6,661 nt of DNA from an uncultured Clostridia bacterium (GTDB lineage: Bacteria; Bacillota; Clostridia; TANB77; CAG-508), in contig CAPYID010000063.1 of NCBI GenBank assembly GCA_948739805.1, positions 256-6,916 of the forward strand. The letters are read 5' to 3'. Under the pieces are notes generated by a model that had not been told where the DNA came from, ran no database searches, and saw only the letters and a program-made list of their open reading frames with translations. Made by a program: the position numbers and the translations under genes. This document shows positions 1 to 6,334 of this stretch, in pieces (position 1 is the first letter of the stretch; each line of letters begins with the position of its first letter).

Positions 1-166
1 TGCTTATCCTTATATTTATTGTATGTAAAAAATATTTTATGAATTATTTATAAATCCCAATTCATTCTTTTCGTAAATTGCTCCAATTATAGTTTTTTGA
101 TTAGAATGTTACTGAGGTGCTATACTTCTTGATATTCAATATTTTTATATTTGTTGCGGTTATTTT
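1..166. other. AT-rich stretch without a supportable gene
   Basis: This is very AT-rich DNA beyond the last gene of the cluster. I see no open frame of useful length, no RNA gene and no clear promoter. Two very short open stretches end here: a plus-strand one stopping at 51-53 and a minus-strand one of about 23 codons stopping at 39-37. Either could be the tail of a decayed or neighbouring gene, but both are too short to call. Confidence 0.5.
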
Positions 167-303
167 GTAACAGTTCAGATAACCCATTGAACTGTTACGT
201 ATCCAGCCATTGGAAATCGCTTCGCGATGGGCTGGATACCTCCAACCACTACATTTTATTACGGTCAGCGCAGTAAATGCGCAGACCTACATGAGCCGTT
301 ACG
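167..303. repeat. Compact three-hairpin intergenic element (possible small repeat/MITE-like)
   Basis: Three inverted repeats are packed into about 137 bases just after the last stop codon of the cluster. The arms GTAACAGTTCA (167-177) and TGAACTGTTAC (188-198) are perfect over 11 bp. The arms GTATCCAGCC (199-208) and GGCTGGATAC (230-239) are perfect over 10 bp and enclose a second small hairpin, ATCGC (216-220) with GCGAT (224-228). The arms at 263-272 and 278-287 pair over 10 bp with one mismatch. The element closes with TGAGCCGTTAC (293 region to 302), which is the complement of the opening arm apart from two transitions that G:U pairs would tolerate, so the whole unit is bounded by imperfect terminal inverted repeats. 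It is richer in G+C than its surroundings. No T-run follows any stem on either strand, so it is not a standard intrinsic terminator. A mobile or REP-like intergenic repeat, or a structured 3' end protecting the transcript, are the likely readings. Confidence 0.6.
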
Positions 304-308
304 TTATT

Positions 309-1229
309 TTATCGATTTCCTTCAGAAATATTGATAAAATTATTGACAAATCGCTTTCTTACCGTAACATTTAATTGACCTTTTTCTGGTGTAATCCGTA
401 CTGTTTCCTGCGGATATCCCTCTTTGAAATAATATAATTCACAATTGTAGTAATCATATTCTAACTCTGAAACTTCATAATCCCGCATATCTAAATTCAT
501 AATATAATTGTTTTTATTATATTGTATAAACTTTGTTATGCTGGCAGTAGTATTCATCTGATATGTTTTGTTGTACTGTCCATTTGCTATTTGCTGAAAA
601 AAATAGGTTTCCGTAAATCCTAATCTTCCCATTCCCCACTTACTATATACTACGATATCTAATATTCCATCATTATCAAAATCGACTTGGTAATACCACT
701 GACTCACTGCTTCTTCATCATAAACTTTATTGAAAACATCGAACGAAATTTTTTTTACTTCATCTACAGTTAGCTCTTTTATTTTAACTTCATCTATCCA
801 TGAAATAAAGGATGTCCCAAAATCAAGATGAACATATTTTTTTAATATATTTATCAGTTCATCTGGTATATATTTATTTTTAACTACATTATCCTTTTGC
901 AGATTTCCAAACGGATCTGCCCACCATTCTCCCATTTCTCCTAAATCTATGTACAAATAAGCCTCTTTTTCTTTTTTGGGGTTCTTACCTTCTTTTGTAC
1001 ACAAATATGCATCTTTTATATATTGATAATAATATATCCATTCCTTACTACAGAATGCTTCTGGATTCTCCTTGTTTTCCACTATAATAAAATCATCTGA
1101 TTGATATATATTATACTTTTGCGTTATATCTTTTGTGTTATAAAAAATAATTAAACATAATAGTATAACAAAAATACTCATTAATAGAAATAAAAATAAA
1201 CTTTTTGAATAATTCTTATTGAGTTTCAC
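309..1229 (-). CDS. Membrane-anchored protein with a DxDxDGxxD (VCBS/FG-GAP-type) motif, immunity-like
   Basis: I do not recognise a named family. From the GTG at 1229 the product has 306 residues. That start is chosen over the in-frame TTG at 1244 because GAGG (1240-1237) sits 7 nt upstream and because the GTG overlaps the upstream stop as TAGTG, a translational-coupling arrangement. A lysine/asparagine-rich N-terminus is followed by one strong hydrophobic segment (about residues 9-30, FLFLLMSIFVILLCLIIF), predicting an N-in, C-out single-pass or signal-anchored protein. The long outer part is aromatic-rich and acidic. At about residues 183-191 it carries DFDNDGILD, the canonical DxDxDGxxD calcium-loop pattern of VCBS/FG-GAP repeats, followed by a beta-like IVVYS. 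Only one copy of the loop is present, so a propeller is unlikely. It is the most diverged member of the cluster and the last gene in the unit. Role inferred only from context: an envelope-located immunity-like or accessory protein. Confidence 0.8.
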   Translation of the reverse strand: MKLNKNYSKSLFLFLLMSIFVILLCLIIFYNTKDITQKYNIYQSDDFIIVENKENPEAFCSKEWIYYYQYIKDAYLCTKEGKNPKKEKEAYLYIDLGEMGEWWADPFGNLQKDNVVKNKYIPDELINILKKYVHLDFGTSFISWIDEVKIKELTVDEVKKISFDVFNKVYDEEAVSQWYYQVDFDNDGILDIVVYSKWGMGRLGFTETYFFQQIANGQYNKTYQMNTTASITKFIQYNKNNYIMNLDMRDYEVSELEYDYYNCELYYFKEGYPQETVRITPEKGQLNVTVRKRFVNNFINISEGNR

Positions 1230-1879
1230 TATTTTGCCTCGCAATACCGAATCCAGTCTGCTTCATTACATAACTGGTCTACTCCCTTTTCATTAATATA
1301 AATATACCCTTTTGTTTTTTCAAACCATTCCTGCATTGTACATTTTTCACCATTAAACTCATATGTATCATCGTTATCAAACGCAATATTATTATTTGTA
1401 TCTCTCCACATAAAGGATAGTTTATCTACTTCTTTTCCTGTATTATCCAATGTAAAATAACGATAATAATTTCCAAACTCAGGTTTTTCATATCCGTTAT
1501 AAACTATCATTCCATTTTTTAACAGATGATATGAACCTGCACTTGATGAATAAAAAATTTGCAGCCATCTCATATCGCCATCTCTAAAGGTAAAAATTAT
1601 ATTTATGTGCCCTTGCACATATAATTCTGGTATTCCATCTCCAGTTATATCTACTATATAATAATCTGTAAGATAACGTCTTTCTGGTTCTCTGGTTGGT
1701 GTAATAAGACTAAAAATATCTTCGTTCGCACAACTTCTTTTTCCATCTAGGAATTCATTGTAGGCTTTAATTGCACAATAAATTGTATATTTCTTTTTAA
1801 TATAGGGTAAGCCTAAGAATAATATTAAGATTAAAGGTATTAATATCAAGGTTATTTCCGCCTTAATTTTCTTTTTCAA
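1229..1879 (-). CDS. Small membrane-anchored protein with DITGDGIPEL motif, immunity-like
   Basis: The product has 216 residues from a TTG start that is well supported by AGGAG six bases upstream. A basic start (MKKKIKAE) leads into a hydrophobic segment at about residues 8-27, so the protein is probably anchored in the membrane with its bulk outside. Residues about 40-47 (YNEFLDGK) and 77-86 (DITGDGIPEL) form the same two-part signature seen in the protein at 4263-5171 (YKEQFYKFLQGE, then DINGDNLPEL), so I take the two as distant relatives. The beta-rich stretch after the motif (residues 87-160) has alternating aromatic and polar residues and ends with a Trp/Lys-rich segment. The gene shares one base with the next gene, so the two are very likely co-translated. 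Function unknown; the position in an array of similar anchored proteins behind a broken effector-like gene suggests an immunity-type role, which is inference. Confidence 0.82.
   Translation of the reverse strand: MKKKIKAEITLILIPLILILFLGLPYIKKKYTIYCAIKAYNEFLDGKRSCANEDIFSLITPTREPERRYLTDYYIVDITGDGIPELYVQGHINIIFTFRDGDMRWLQIFYSSSAGSYHLLKNGMIVYNGYEKPEFGNYYRYFTLDNTGKEVDKLSFMWRDTNNNIAFDNDDTYEFNGEKCTMQEWFEKTKGYIYINEKGVDQLCNEADWIRYCEAK
1237..1240 (-). promoter_or_regulatory. Ribosome binding site GAGG deciding the GTG start at 1229
   Basis: GAGG lies inside the last codons of the upstream gene, 7 nt before a GTG whose first base is the last base of the upstream TAG. No comparable site precedes the longer TTG start at 1244, so the shorter reading is preferred. 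Confidence 0.7.
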
Positions 1880-1885
1880 AATGTT

Positions 1886-1890
1886 CTCCT
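1886..1890 (-). promoter_or_regulatory. Ribosome binding site AGGAG supporting the TTG start at 1879
   Basis: AGGAG is followed by a 6-nt spacer and TTG. The strong match and ideal spacing justify the unusual start codon, and no in-frame ATG lies nearby. Confidence 0.75.
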
Positions 1891-1934
1891 ATAATGTTGT
1901 TTTTTCCTTTAATATTTAATTTTTTCTATTCTAC

Positions 1935-1971
1935 AGTTAATATAGTTTCATCCCGATTTACTATATTAACT
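1935..1971. repeat. 12-bp perfect inverted repeat in the 157-nt gap before the gene at 1879
   Basis: AGTTAATATAGT (1935-1946) and ACTATATTAACT (1960-1971) are exact reverse complements separated by 13 nt (1947-1959). The stem is almost all A:T and is not followed by a T-run on the minus strand, so it is a poor terminator for the genes here. On the plus strand it is followed by only four Ts. It lies about 45 nt upstream of the ribosome binding site of the gene at 1879, where a dimeric repressor operator or a leader hairpin could act. The rest of this gap (1891-2036) shows no open frame and no convincing promoter boxes. Confidence 0.55.
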
Positions 1972-2036
1972 TTTGCCTATTTGAAACATATCATCCCCAT
2001 AATTGGTACCACCCGATAAATCTGCAAAAAACAATA

Positions 2037-2858
2037 TCAATAATATGCCCCTTTATCGTCCAGCAAATCCCCAAAAATTTCCTCAAATGTCTTCTGCGGA
2101 ATACCTTGTTTGGTTGCTTCAAAAAATGATTTTGTGATTTCATTCCAATTTTCTTCTCCTACATCAATCTGTTTATATAAAGATGTTCCTACAAGATAAT
2201 AGTGGTATGATGGGCTGGTTCCTTGCTCAAGATCTAAAGCGTATTCCTCCCATTTGTTATCCCTATTTAAAACAACATATCGATCTCTTATCACATTTGC
2301 ATGTAATCCATCATGATACCATATCTGTCCAGCCCCCAATATTTTTCCAAAATAACATGATTCTTGTCCATAGAGCACAGTAAATTCGTTTTCTCCCAAT
2401 TCATAGTTAAAAATATACATACCACCTTGATTAATCCCTAATTCCGGTTTTCCATCTCCGTCTAAATCATCATAATATAACAAATAGGGAAATTTGTTAA
2501 TGGACTTATTTTCCACAAGATCTTGAAATTCCATTCCTGCCTGCCACAAGTTTTTATAATACCCTGAATATTCTTGTCCTTCGGATATTGGTATTTGATT
2601 TTTTAATATCTTCAAATAACCTTCTTTATATAATCTATCTTCTTGAGGTGTAATCTTTAATTGTGGTTTTCTAATAGAAAAATCCATTGCTTTCACCGCA
2701 TCACAGATAATGGATACATATGCTGCTTCGTCTTGTATATCCGATATTCTATTGGATTTCCTTTGATTTTTATGTATGCAGGCAGTCCCAACTGTTAAAA
2801 TTAACAGACACACGATTAATAAAACCCTATATCTTTTCATTGTCGTTTTCTTATTCAT
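2037..2858 (-). CDS. Probable lipoprotein with DLDGDGKPEL motif, paralogue of the gene at 2868
   Basis: The product has 273 residues. The start ATG at 2858 is preceded by AAGGA with a short spacer and lies 9 nt after the stop of its paralogue, so the two form an operon. The N-terminus reads basic, hydrophobic (VLLIVCLLILTVG), then VGTAC, which fits the general lipobox pattern with Cys27 as the lipidated residue, so I predict an outer-face lipoprotein. A helical stretch (residues 45-120, ending YLKILKNQIPIS...SGYY) precedes the acidic loop DLDGDGKPEL (131-140) and a beta-like region. A C-terminal helix pair ends in ENWNEITKSFF...TFEEIFGDLL. The whole length aligns with the neighbour at 2868-3647, and the C-terminal signature is shared with the remnant at 3821-4063. 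No enzyme motif is visible. An immunity-like role is inferred from context; the family is not one I can name. Confidence 0.85.
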   Translation of the reverse strand: MNKKTTMKRYRVLLIVCLLILTVGTACIHKNQRKSNRISDIQDEAAYVSIICDAVKAMDFSIRKPQLKITPQEDRLYKEGYLKILKNQIPISEGQEYSGYYKNLWQAGMEFQDLVENKSINKFPYLLYYDDLDGDGKPELGINQGGMYIFNYELGENEFTVLYGQESCYFGKILGAGQIWYHDGLHANVIRDRYVVLNRDNKWEEYALDLEQGTSPSYHYYLVGTSLYKQIDVGEENWNEITKSFFEATKQGIPQKTFEEIFGDLLDDKGAYY

Positions 2859-2867
2859 TTTATCCTT

Positions 2868-3647
2868 TCAATTATCTTTCAACAATTCGCCAAAAACTTC
2901 TTCTAATGTCTTTTGTGGGATTTCATGTTTGGCTGCTTTAAAAAAAGGTTTTGTAATTTCCTTCCAACTTTCTTCACTTATTTCAAATTGTCTATATAAA
3001 GAAGTTTCTACAAAATACCGATTTTGTAATTGCTCTGTCCTCTGTTGCAATTCTAAAACAGTTCTATCCCAATAAGTTCCTCTATTTAATAAATCATATT
3101 CATCAATCGTTATAGTATCATCCCAAATTTTATAGTGGCACCATATCTGCCCTGAACCGAATATTTTCTCAAATACTTTCGAATCCCGGCTATATAACAC
3201 ATTAAATTCTTTATCTCCTAATTCATAATCTAATATATACATATAACCCTGATTGATTCCCAACTCCGGTTTCCCATCCCCATCTAAATCATCATAATAT
3301 AACAAATAGGGAAATTCGTTAACAGACTTTTTTGCCAACAATTCTTCAAATGGTATACCTGCATTTTTTAGGTCTTGGTAATATCCTGAAAAGTTATGTT
3401 CTTTTGATATTGATATTTGGTTTTTTAGTATTTTTAAATATGCCTCTTTATATAACATATCTTCCTCAGCAGTGATATCCATTTTTGGTTCTTTTACTGT
3501 AAAATCCATTGTTTTTACGGCTTCGCAAATAGTATCTATATATTCAGATTTAACCGTTTTTTGTTGACTATTATTTTGCATACTGTAAACTAGTGCAATT
3601 GTAATTATCAAAGAAAGCAGACATAAGACTCGAAGATATTTTTTCAT
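2868..3647 (-). CDS. Signal-anchored protein with DLDGDGKPEL motif, paralogue of the gene at 2037
   Basis: An ATG at 3659 would give 263 residues, but GGTGATC (3657-3651), an exact match to the region complementary to the 3' end of 16S rRNA, lies just upstream of the ATG at 3647. I therefore prefer a 259-residue product starting MKKYLRVLC. One hydrophobic segment follows (VLCLLSLIITIALVYSM) but, unlike its twin, there is no lipobox cysteine at its end, so it is probably held by a signal anchor or cleaved by ordinary signal peptidase. The acidic loop YYDDLDGDGKPELGINQG is identical to that of the neighbour, and the C-terminal signature ESWKEITKPFF...TLEEVFGELL is shared too. Similarity is highest up to and just past the loop and weaker over the following ~60 residues, the part most likely to determine specificity. 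Function unknown; immunity-like by context. Confidence 0.85.
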   Translation of the reverse strand: MKKYLRVLCLLSLIITIALVYSMQNNSQQKTVKSEYIDTICEAVKTMDFTVKEPKMDITAEEDMLYKEAYLKILKNQISISKEHNFSGYYQDLKNAGIPFEELLAKKSVNEFPYLLYYDDLDGDGKPELGINQGYMYILDYELGDKEFNVLYSRDSKVFEKIFGSGQIWCHYKIWDDTITIDEYDLLNRGTYWDRTVLELQQRTEQLQNRYFVETSLYRQFEISEESWKEITKPFFKAAKHEIPQKTLEEVFGELLKDN

Positions 3648-3650
3648 GCT

Positions 3651-3657
3651 GATCACC
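3651..3657 (-). promoter_or_regulatory. Ribosome binding site GGTGATC deciding the ATG start at 3647
   Basis: GGTGATC overlaps the upstream in-frame ATG at 3659 and precedes the ATG at 3647. The upstream ATG itself is preceded only by A/T-rich sequence, so the inner start is the better one. Confidence 0.65.
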
Positions 3658-3729
3658 ATTTTTTTATACTTTTTACAACAGATTTTCTTTATTTTTCTAG
3701 TTCATTAACATATTTTTGTTGATAAAAAA

Positions 3730-3850
3730 TTAACTATATTGCGAATACCTAACCATTTGCATTTGTTTTACCTTCTCCGAACCATAGAATGTTATTTCAA
3801 ACGGTATTGATTCATATTTTTTACCAATCCCATTCCTCAATATTGATATA
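3730..3850 (-). pseudogene. Coding-like C-terminal remnant overlapping the end of the decayed paralogue
   Basis: In a frame different from that of the preceding remnant, an open stretch of about 40 codons ends at the TAA at 3732-3730. It reads through NGIGKKYESIPFEITFYG and ends in MQMVRYSQYS. It has no Met start or ribosome binding site, and a TAG closes the frame just upstream. The amino-acid composition looks like real protein (beta-like alternation FEITFYG, aromatic end) rather than random AT-rich translation. It may be the tail of another lost gene, joined here by deletion, or the true C-terminus of the decayed paralogue after a frameshift. I do not recognise it. Confidence 0.35.
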
Positions 3851-4230
3851 AGGATCTACAAAATCACCAAAAATTTCTTCAAACGTCAAAGAAGGCGCTG
3901 CATAAAGTGTTTCATAAAACAATGCTTTCAATTCATTCCAGATTTCTTCATCTACAAATGCACTCTCCTCAATTATGTTATCTGCATTCTCATAATTATA
4001 ATACCTAATCCAATACTTAAGGGTATTTTGAATCTTTTCTTCCCGACTTACCGATAGATACATCAGCAGGATGATTACAACTTGTCATTTATAATATAAT
4101 CGCGGCATACATAACTCCCATTCTGAAGAGCCCATTATTGTTGTATATCATTTTTACCCCCCATTATAAATCCTACTGCTGTTATCACACTTCCATCAAC
4201 CTTGACAAATTGTAAATTCATTTGGTACAT
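3821..4230 (-). pseudogene. Decayed DxDGDG-family paralogue (C-terminal half only)
   Basis: An 80-codon frame from the ATG at 4063 ends with DEEIWNELKALFYETL and LTFEEIFGDFVD, clearly the C-terminal signature of the proteins at 2037 and 2868 (ENWNEITKSFF...TFEEIFGDLL). A complete protein would need a signal sequence and the acidic loop upstream, and neither is present. The DNA upstream is still coding-like: from the ATG at 4230 a frame reads MYQMNLQFVKVDGSVITAV, meets TAA at 4137-4135, continues WALQNGSYVCRDYIINDK and stops at 4077-4075. A change of frame there leads into VVIILLMYLSVSREEK of the surviving piece. I therefore read 4230-3821 as one gene that lost its 5' half and gained a stop and a frameshift. 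A short product from 4063 could still be made but would lack any export signal. Confidence 0.65.
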
Positions 4231-4262
4231 TCATTATTATTTTTTAGCTTTTATATTCATAT

Positions 4263-5171
4263 TTAAAAATTTTTTAAGAACAAATCTTCATATGTGTAAG
4301 TTACTTTATTTTTTTCTTTTTCTGATACCTTTAATGTTTCAAAATATTTATTAGTTAGACTATAATACTGTTTTTCTGTTACCCTAAACCAATAACTATC
4401 TTGATTCGTAAATTGCGCCTTTAGTCTACCAATAACTTTTTCATTTTTTGTTTTATACTCCGGATAACTTACAAAATACCACAATTCCTCTTTTCCAGTC
4501 TGAATGTTGCCATGTGCCTCTACTTTAAAATGTACGCTACATTCTAATTCTCCATTAATACCATATTGCATTAATCCTTCTCCACCTATATTATAAAACT
4601 TCTTTGTTCCATATATTTCTATATACGTTCGAGTAAAATCATTCCAAATATAAATAATATCATTTTGCTCATTATATTCTAAAATGATATGGCTGCTTTT
4701 ATCTCTTATACATAATTCTGGCAGATTATCTCCGTTAATATCAAAGAAATAATAAGTGAATAGATTTAGATTACATTCTGACATTCCTTCCATATTATAT
4801 ACAATTTCTTCTATATAGTATTCTTTATCATTGTTTTTATCAATTACAGCTTTTTCACCTTGTAAAAATTTATAAAACTGTTCCTTGTAAGAATTGTATT
4901 TCATTAAGTTTCCCTGCTCATAAGATGACTCAAATGGAAACTTCATATATGCTATTTGAAGTAAAAGAAATAATATATTGTTAACATATATATTATTTTC
5001 TTGTAATCTTGCAAATATTTCTGGATTTGCTTCGAACATTACAGAAAATGGTATTTTTGCGAAACGTATAGTATTGCCATACCAATAATTACCACATTTT
5101 GTAATAATCAAAATTATAATTTCAAAAACAATAATGCACAATATAACTAACTTTTTTCTTACATATCTCAT
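4263..5171 (-). CDS. Membrane-anchored protein with DINGDNLPEL motif; likely partner of the broken upstream gene
   Basis: The product has 302 residues from an ATG one base after the stop of the upstream broken gene. Its ribosome binding site AGGA (5183-5180) lies inside that gene, 8 nt from the start. The N-terminus is basic followed by a strong hydrophobic segment (about 7-24, LVILCIIVFEIIILIIT). A second moderately hydrophobic stretch lies at about 62-76 (YVNNILFLLLQIAYM). Residues 95-106 (YKEQFYKFLQGE) and 144-153 (DINGDNLPEL) match the two-part signature of the protein at 1229-1879. The tail VTEKQYYSLTNKYFETL...YTYEDLF is reminiscent of the C-terminal signature of the tandem paralogues. 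The Gly normally at the sixth loop position is Asn here. Direct coupling to an effector-like gene is the classic place for the cognate immunity gene; that assignment is inference, and no immunity family was recognised. Confidence 0.85.
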   Translation of the reverse strand: MRYVRKKLVILCIIVFEIIILIITKCGNYWYGNTIRFAKIPFSVMFEANPEIFARLQENNIYVNNILFLLLQIAYMKFPFESSYEQGNLMKYNSYKEQFYKFLQGEKAVIDKNNDKEYYIEEIVYNMEGMSECNLNLFTYYFFDINGDNLPELCIRDKSSHIILEYNEQNDIIYIWNDFTRTYIEIYGTKKFYNIGGEGLMQYGINGELECSVHFKVEAHGNIQTGKEELWYFVSYPEYKTKNEKVIGRLKAQFTNQDSYWFRVTEKQYYSLTNKYFETLKVSEKEKNKVTYTYEDLFLKNF

Positions 5172-5172
5172 T

Positions 5173-6237
5173 TTAAAAGTCCTGATCTTCCTTTATATCT
5201 TTAGGAACAACTATTTCAACAAGTCTATAATCATTAGGATTAAAATCTAAATCTTTCTTATACCCATAAAACTCTATTACTGATCCGTCATTACAATTCA
5301 ACACTATTGGACCATCATTAACATTATTATTTTGCGCATTATAACAATTGGGATAAGCTATACCTGTTTGTACTAATCCATTCTCAATATCATATGTTGC
5401 CATAATATTTTTATTGTAATCAAAGATCTTATGTTTATGTCCATCATTTGTGTCTGGATGTATATTATATGTATGCGCTTTTATACCTATAACAACACAT
5501 TTTAATTCTAAATCATTTTCCTTTCCCTCTTTATCAATGATTTGTTCTTTCAGTTTTAATTTAGCAGTCACTTTTATATTTATTTCGTTTGTATCAGAAA
5601 ATTCTTCTGCCCATAATTTTCCTTCATCACTATAATCTGGAATTAATACTTTTGGTCCTACTGAAATCCTATAATAACCATCACTATCTTTTGTTCTTCC
5701 CTTTTGTGTAAACGAAAACCATGTCAAGTTTGGTGCTAAATTCAATGTATCAACTACAAATTACCCTGTATTTTCATTTTTAAATGTAATTCTGCCTTTT
5801 ATTATATCTGGAAATCTAACTATTCTTTTAGTGCTATCGGTAAATTCAATTTTGGGTTCAGGATCTGATTCCACTTCTAACTCAGGCTCTGCATTTTCTA
5901 CAACTGTTATTATTCCTCCATATAAACAAAGTACATTAGCATTTGACATCCATATTTTTACATATTCTTCTTTATTCTTCATATTTTTTCGTTTTTTCAG
6001 TGCTTTTTTTAAATCTTTTTCATCATATTCCCATTCCTGCCCAAAAACCAAATTATATTGCCTTGCTAAAGCATAAAAAAATATTGAACGAGAGTTTTCA
6101 TCCCCTAAGCCCCATACACCATCTAGAATAATAGGAAGACATTTATAATGCTCATTTCCTCTATTGTCCTTCATTAATTCTTTCGGAGGTGGATTCATAT
6201 CACTATAGTGCGTTAATTTGTATTTTCTTAGCTTCAA
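5173..6237 (-). pseudogene. 5'-truncated, nonsense-interrupted PAAR-like protein with C-terminal effector-type module
   Basis: One frame runs from a TTG at 6237 to the TAA at 5175-5173 and is broken only by TAA at 5763-5761, giving 158 + 195 residues. Nothing near the inner TTG at 5745 looks like a ribosome binding site, so the second part would not be made alone. The first part keeps two pieces typical of the end of PAAR-like DUF4280 domains: C33-L-P-I with GVW (40-42), and VLCLYGGIITVVEN (102-115). A lysine-rich insert lies between them. A Glu/Pro-rich linker (117-130) follows. The second part has DGYYRISVGPKVLIPDY (186-202), KCVVIGIKAHTYN (246-258), GLVQTGIAYPN (287-297) and DGSVIEFYG (317-325). 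This conserved module resembles the beta-barrel (RlpA/3D-like) ends of some Firmicute secreted or phage-tail proteins, but that match is from memory and weak. The 5' end abuts the IS end and a TAA at 6243-6241 closes the frame, so the original N-terminus is lost. Confidence 0.65.
5180..5183 (-). promoter_or_regulatory. Ribosome binding site AGGA for the gene at 5171, inside the upstream frame
   Basis: AGGA with an 8-nt spacer precedes the ATG at 5171. It sits in the last codons of the broken gene, so the two genes were built to be translated together, and the downstream one can still be translated although the upstream frame has a stop. Confidence 0.65.
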
Positions 6238-6294
6238 TATTTATATTATTTTCTCAAACTTCGCACACAGATTTTAGCTATGCACCTTGAAAAT

Positions 6295-6323
6295 TCAATA
6301 TCTGGCAGTTATTCAGTTGTCAA
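6295..6323 (-). promoter_or_regulatory. Possible outward promoter box in the IS end
   Basis: A perfect TTGACA (6323-6318) points out of the IS toward the gene cluster. At 17 nt spacing the -10 position reads TATTGA, which is only a half match, so this is a weak candidate for an outward promoter that could drive the genes downstream. Confidence 0.2.
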
Positions 6324-6334
6324 TGTTCCGTCAA

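Noticed and set aside
1..53. Plus-strand stretch LILIFIVCKKYFMNYL ending at 51-53, possibly the tail of a membrane protein
   Set aside because: Sixteen codons at a window edge in very AT-rich DNA are not enough; it needs the sequence to the left.
37..111. Minus-strand stretch of about 23 codons ending IIGAIYEKNELGFINNS
   Set aside because: Protein-like but too short, without a start, and not matched to anything I recognise.
167..239. Rho-independent terminator
   Set aside because: The stems are real, but no T-run follows them on the minus strand (the 3' side reads AAAATAACC) or on the plus strand.
2183..3075. Plus-strand open frames at 2183-2383, 2720-2941 and 2776-3075
   Set aside because: They lie antisense to well-supported minus-strand genes, lack ribosome binding sites and have no recognisable protein features.
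2430..3300. EF-hand calcium-binding proteins or beta-propellers
   Set aside because: Each protein has only one acidic loop, without the flanking helices of an EF-hand or the repeat number needed for an FG-GAP propeller.
5761..5763. Programmed stop-codon readthrough or selenocysteine joining the two halves
   Set aside because: The codon is TAA, not TGA, and no recoding hairpin is evident just downstream; a nonsense mutation with IS truncation next to it is simpler.
5450..6131. Plus-strand open frames at 5450-5635, 5831-6076 and 5943-6131
   Set aside because: They are hydrophobic Ser/Phe-rich translations typical of the complement of a Lys/Glu-rich frame, with no start signals.
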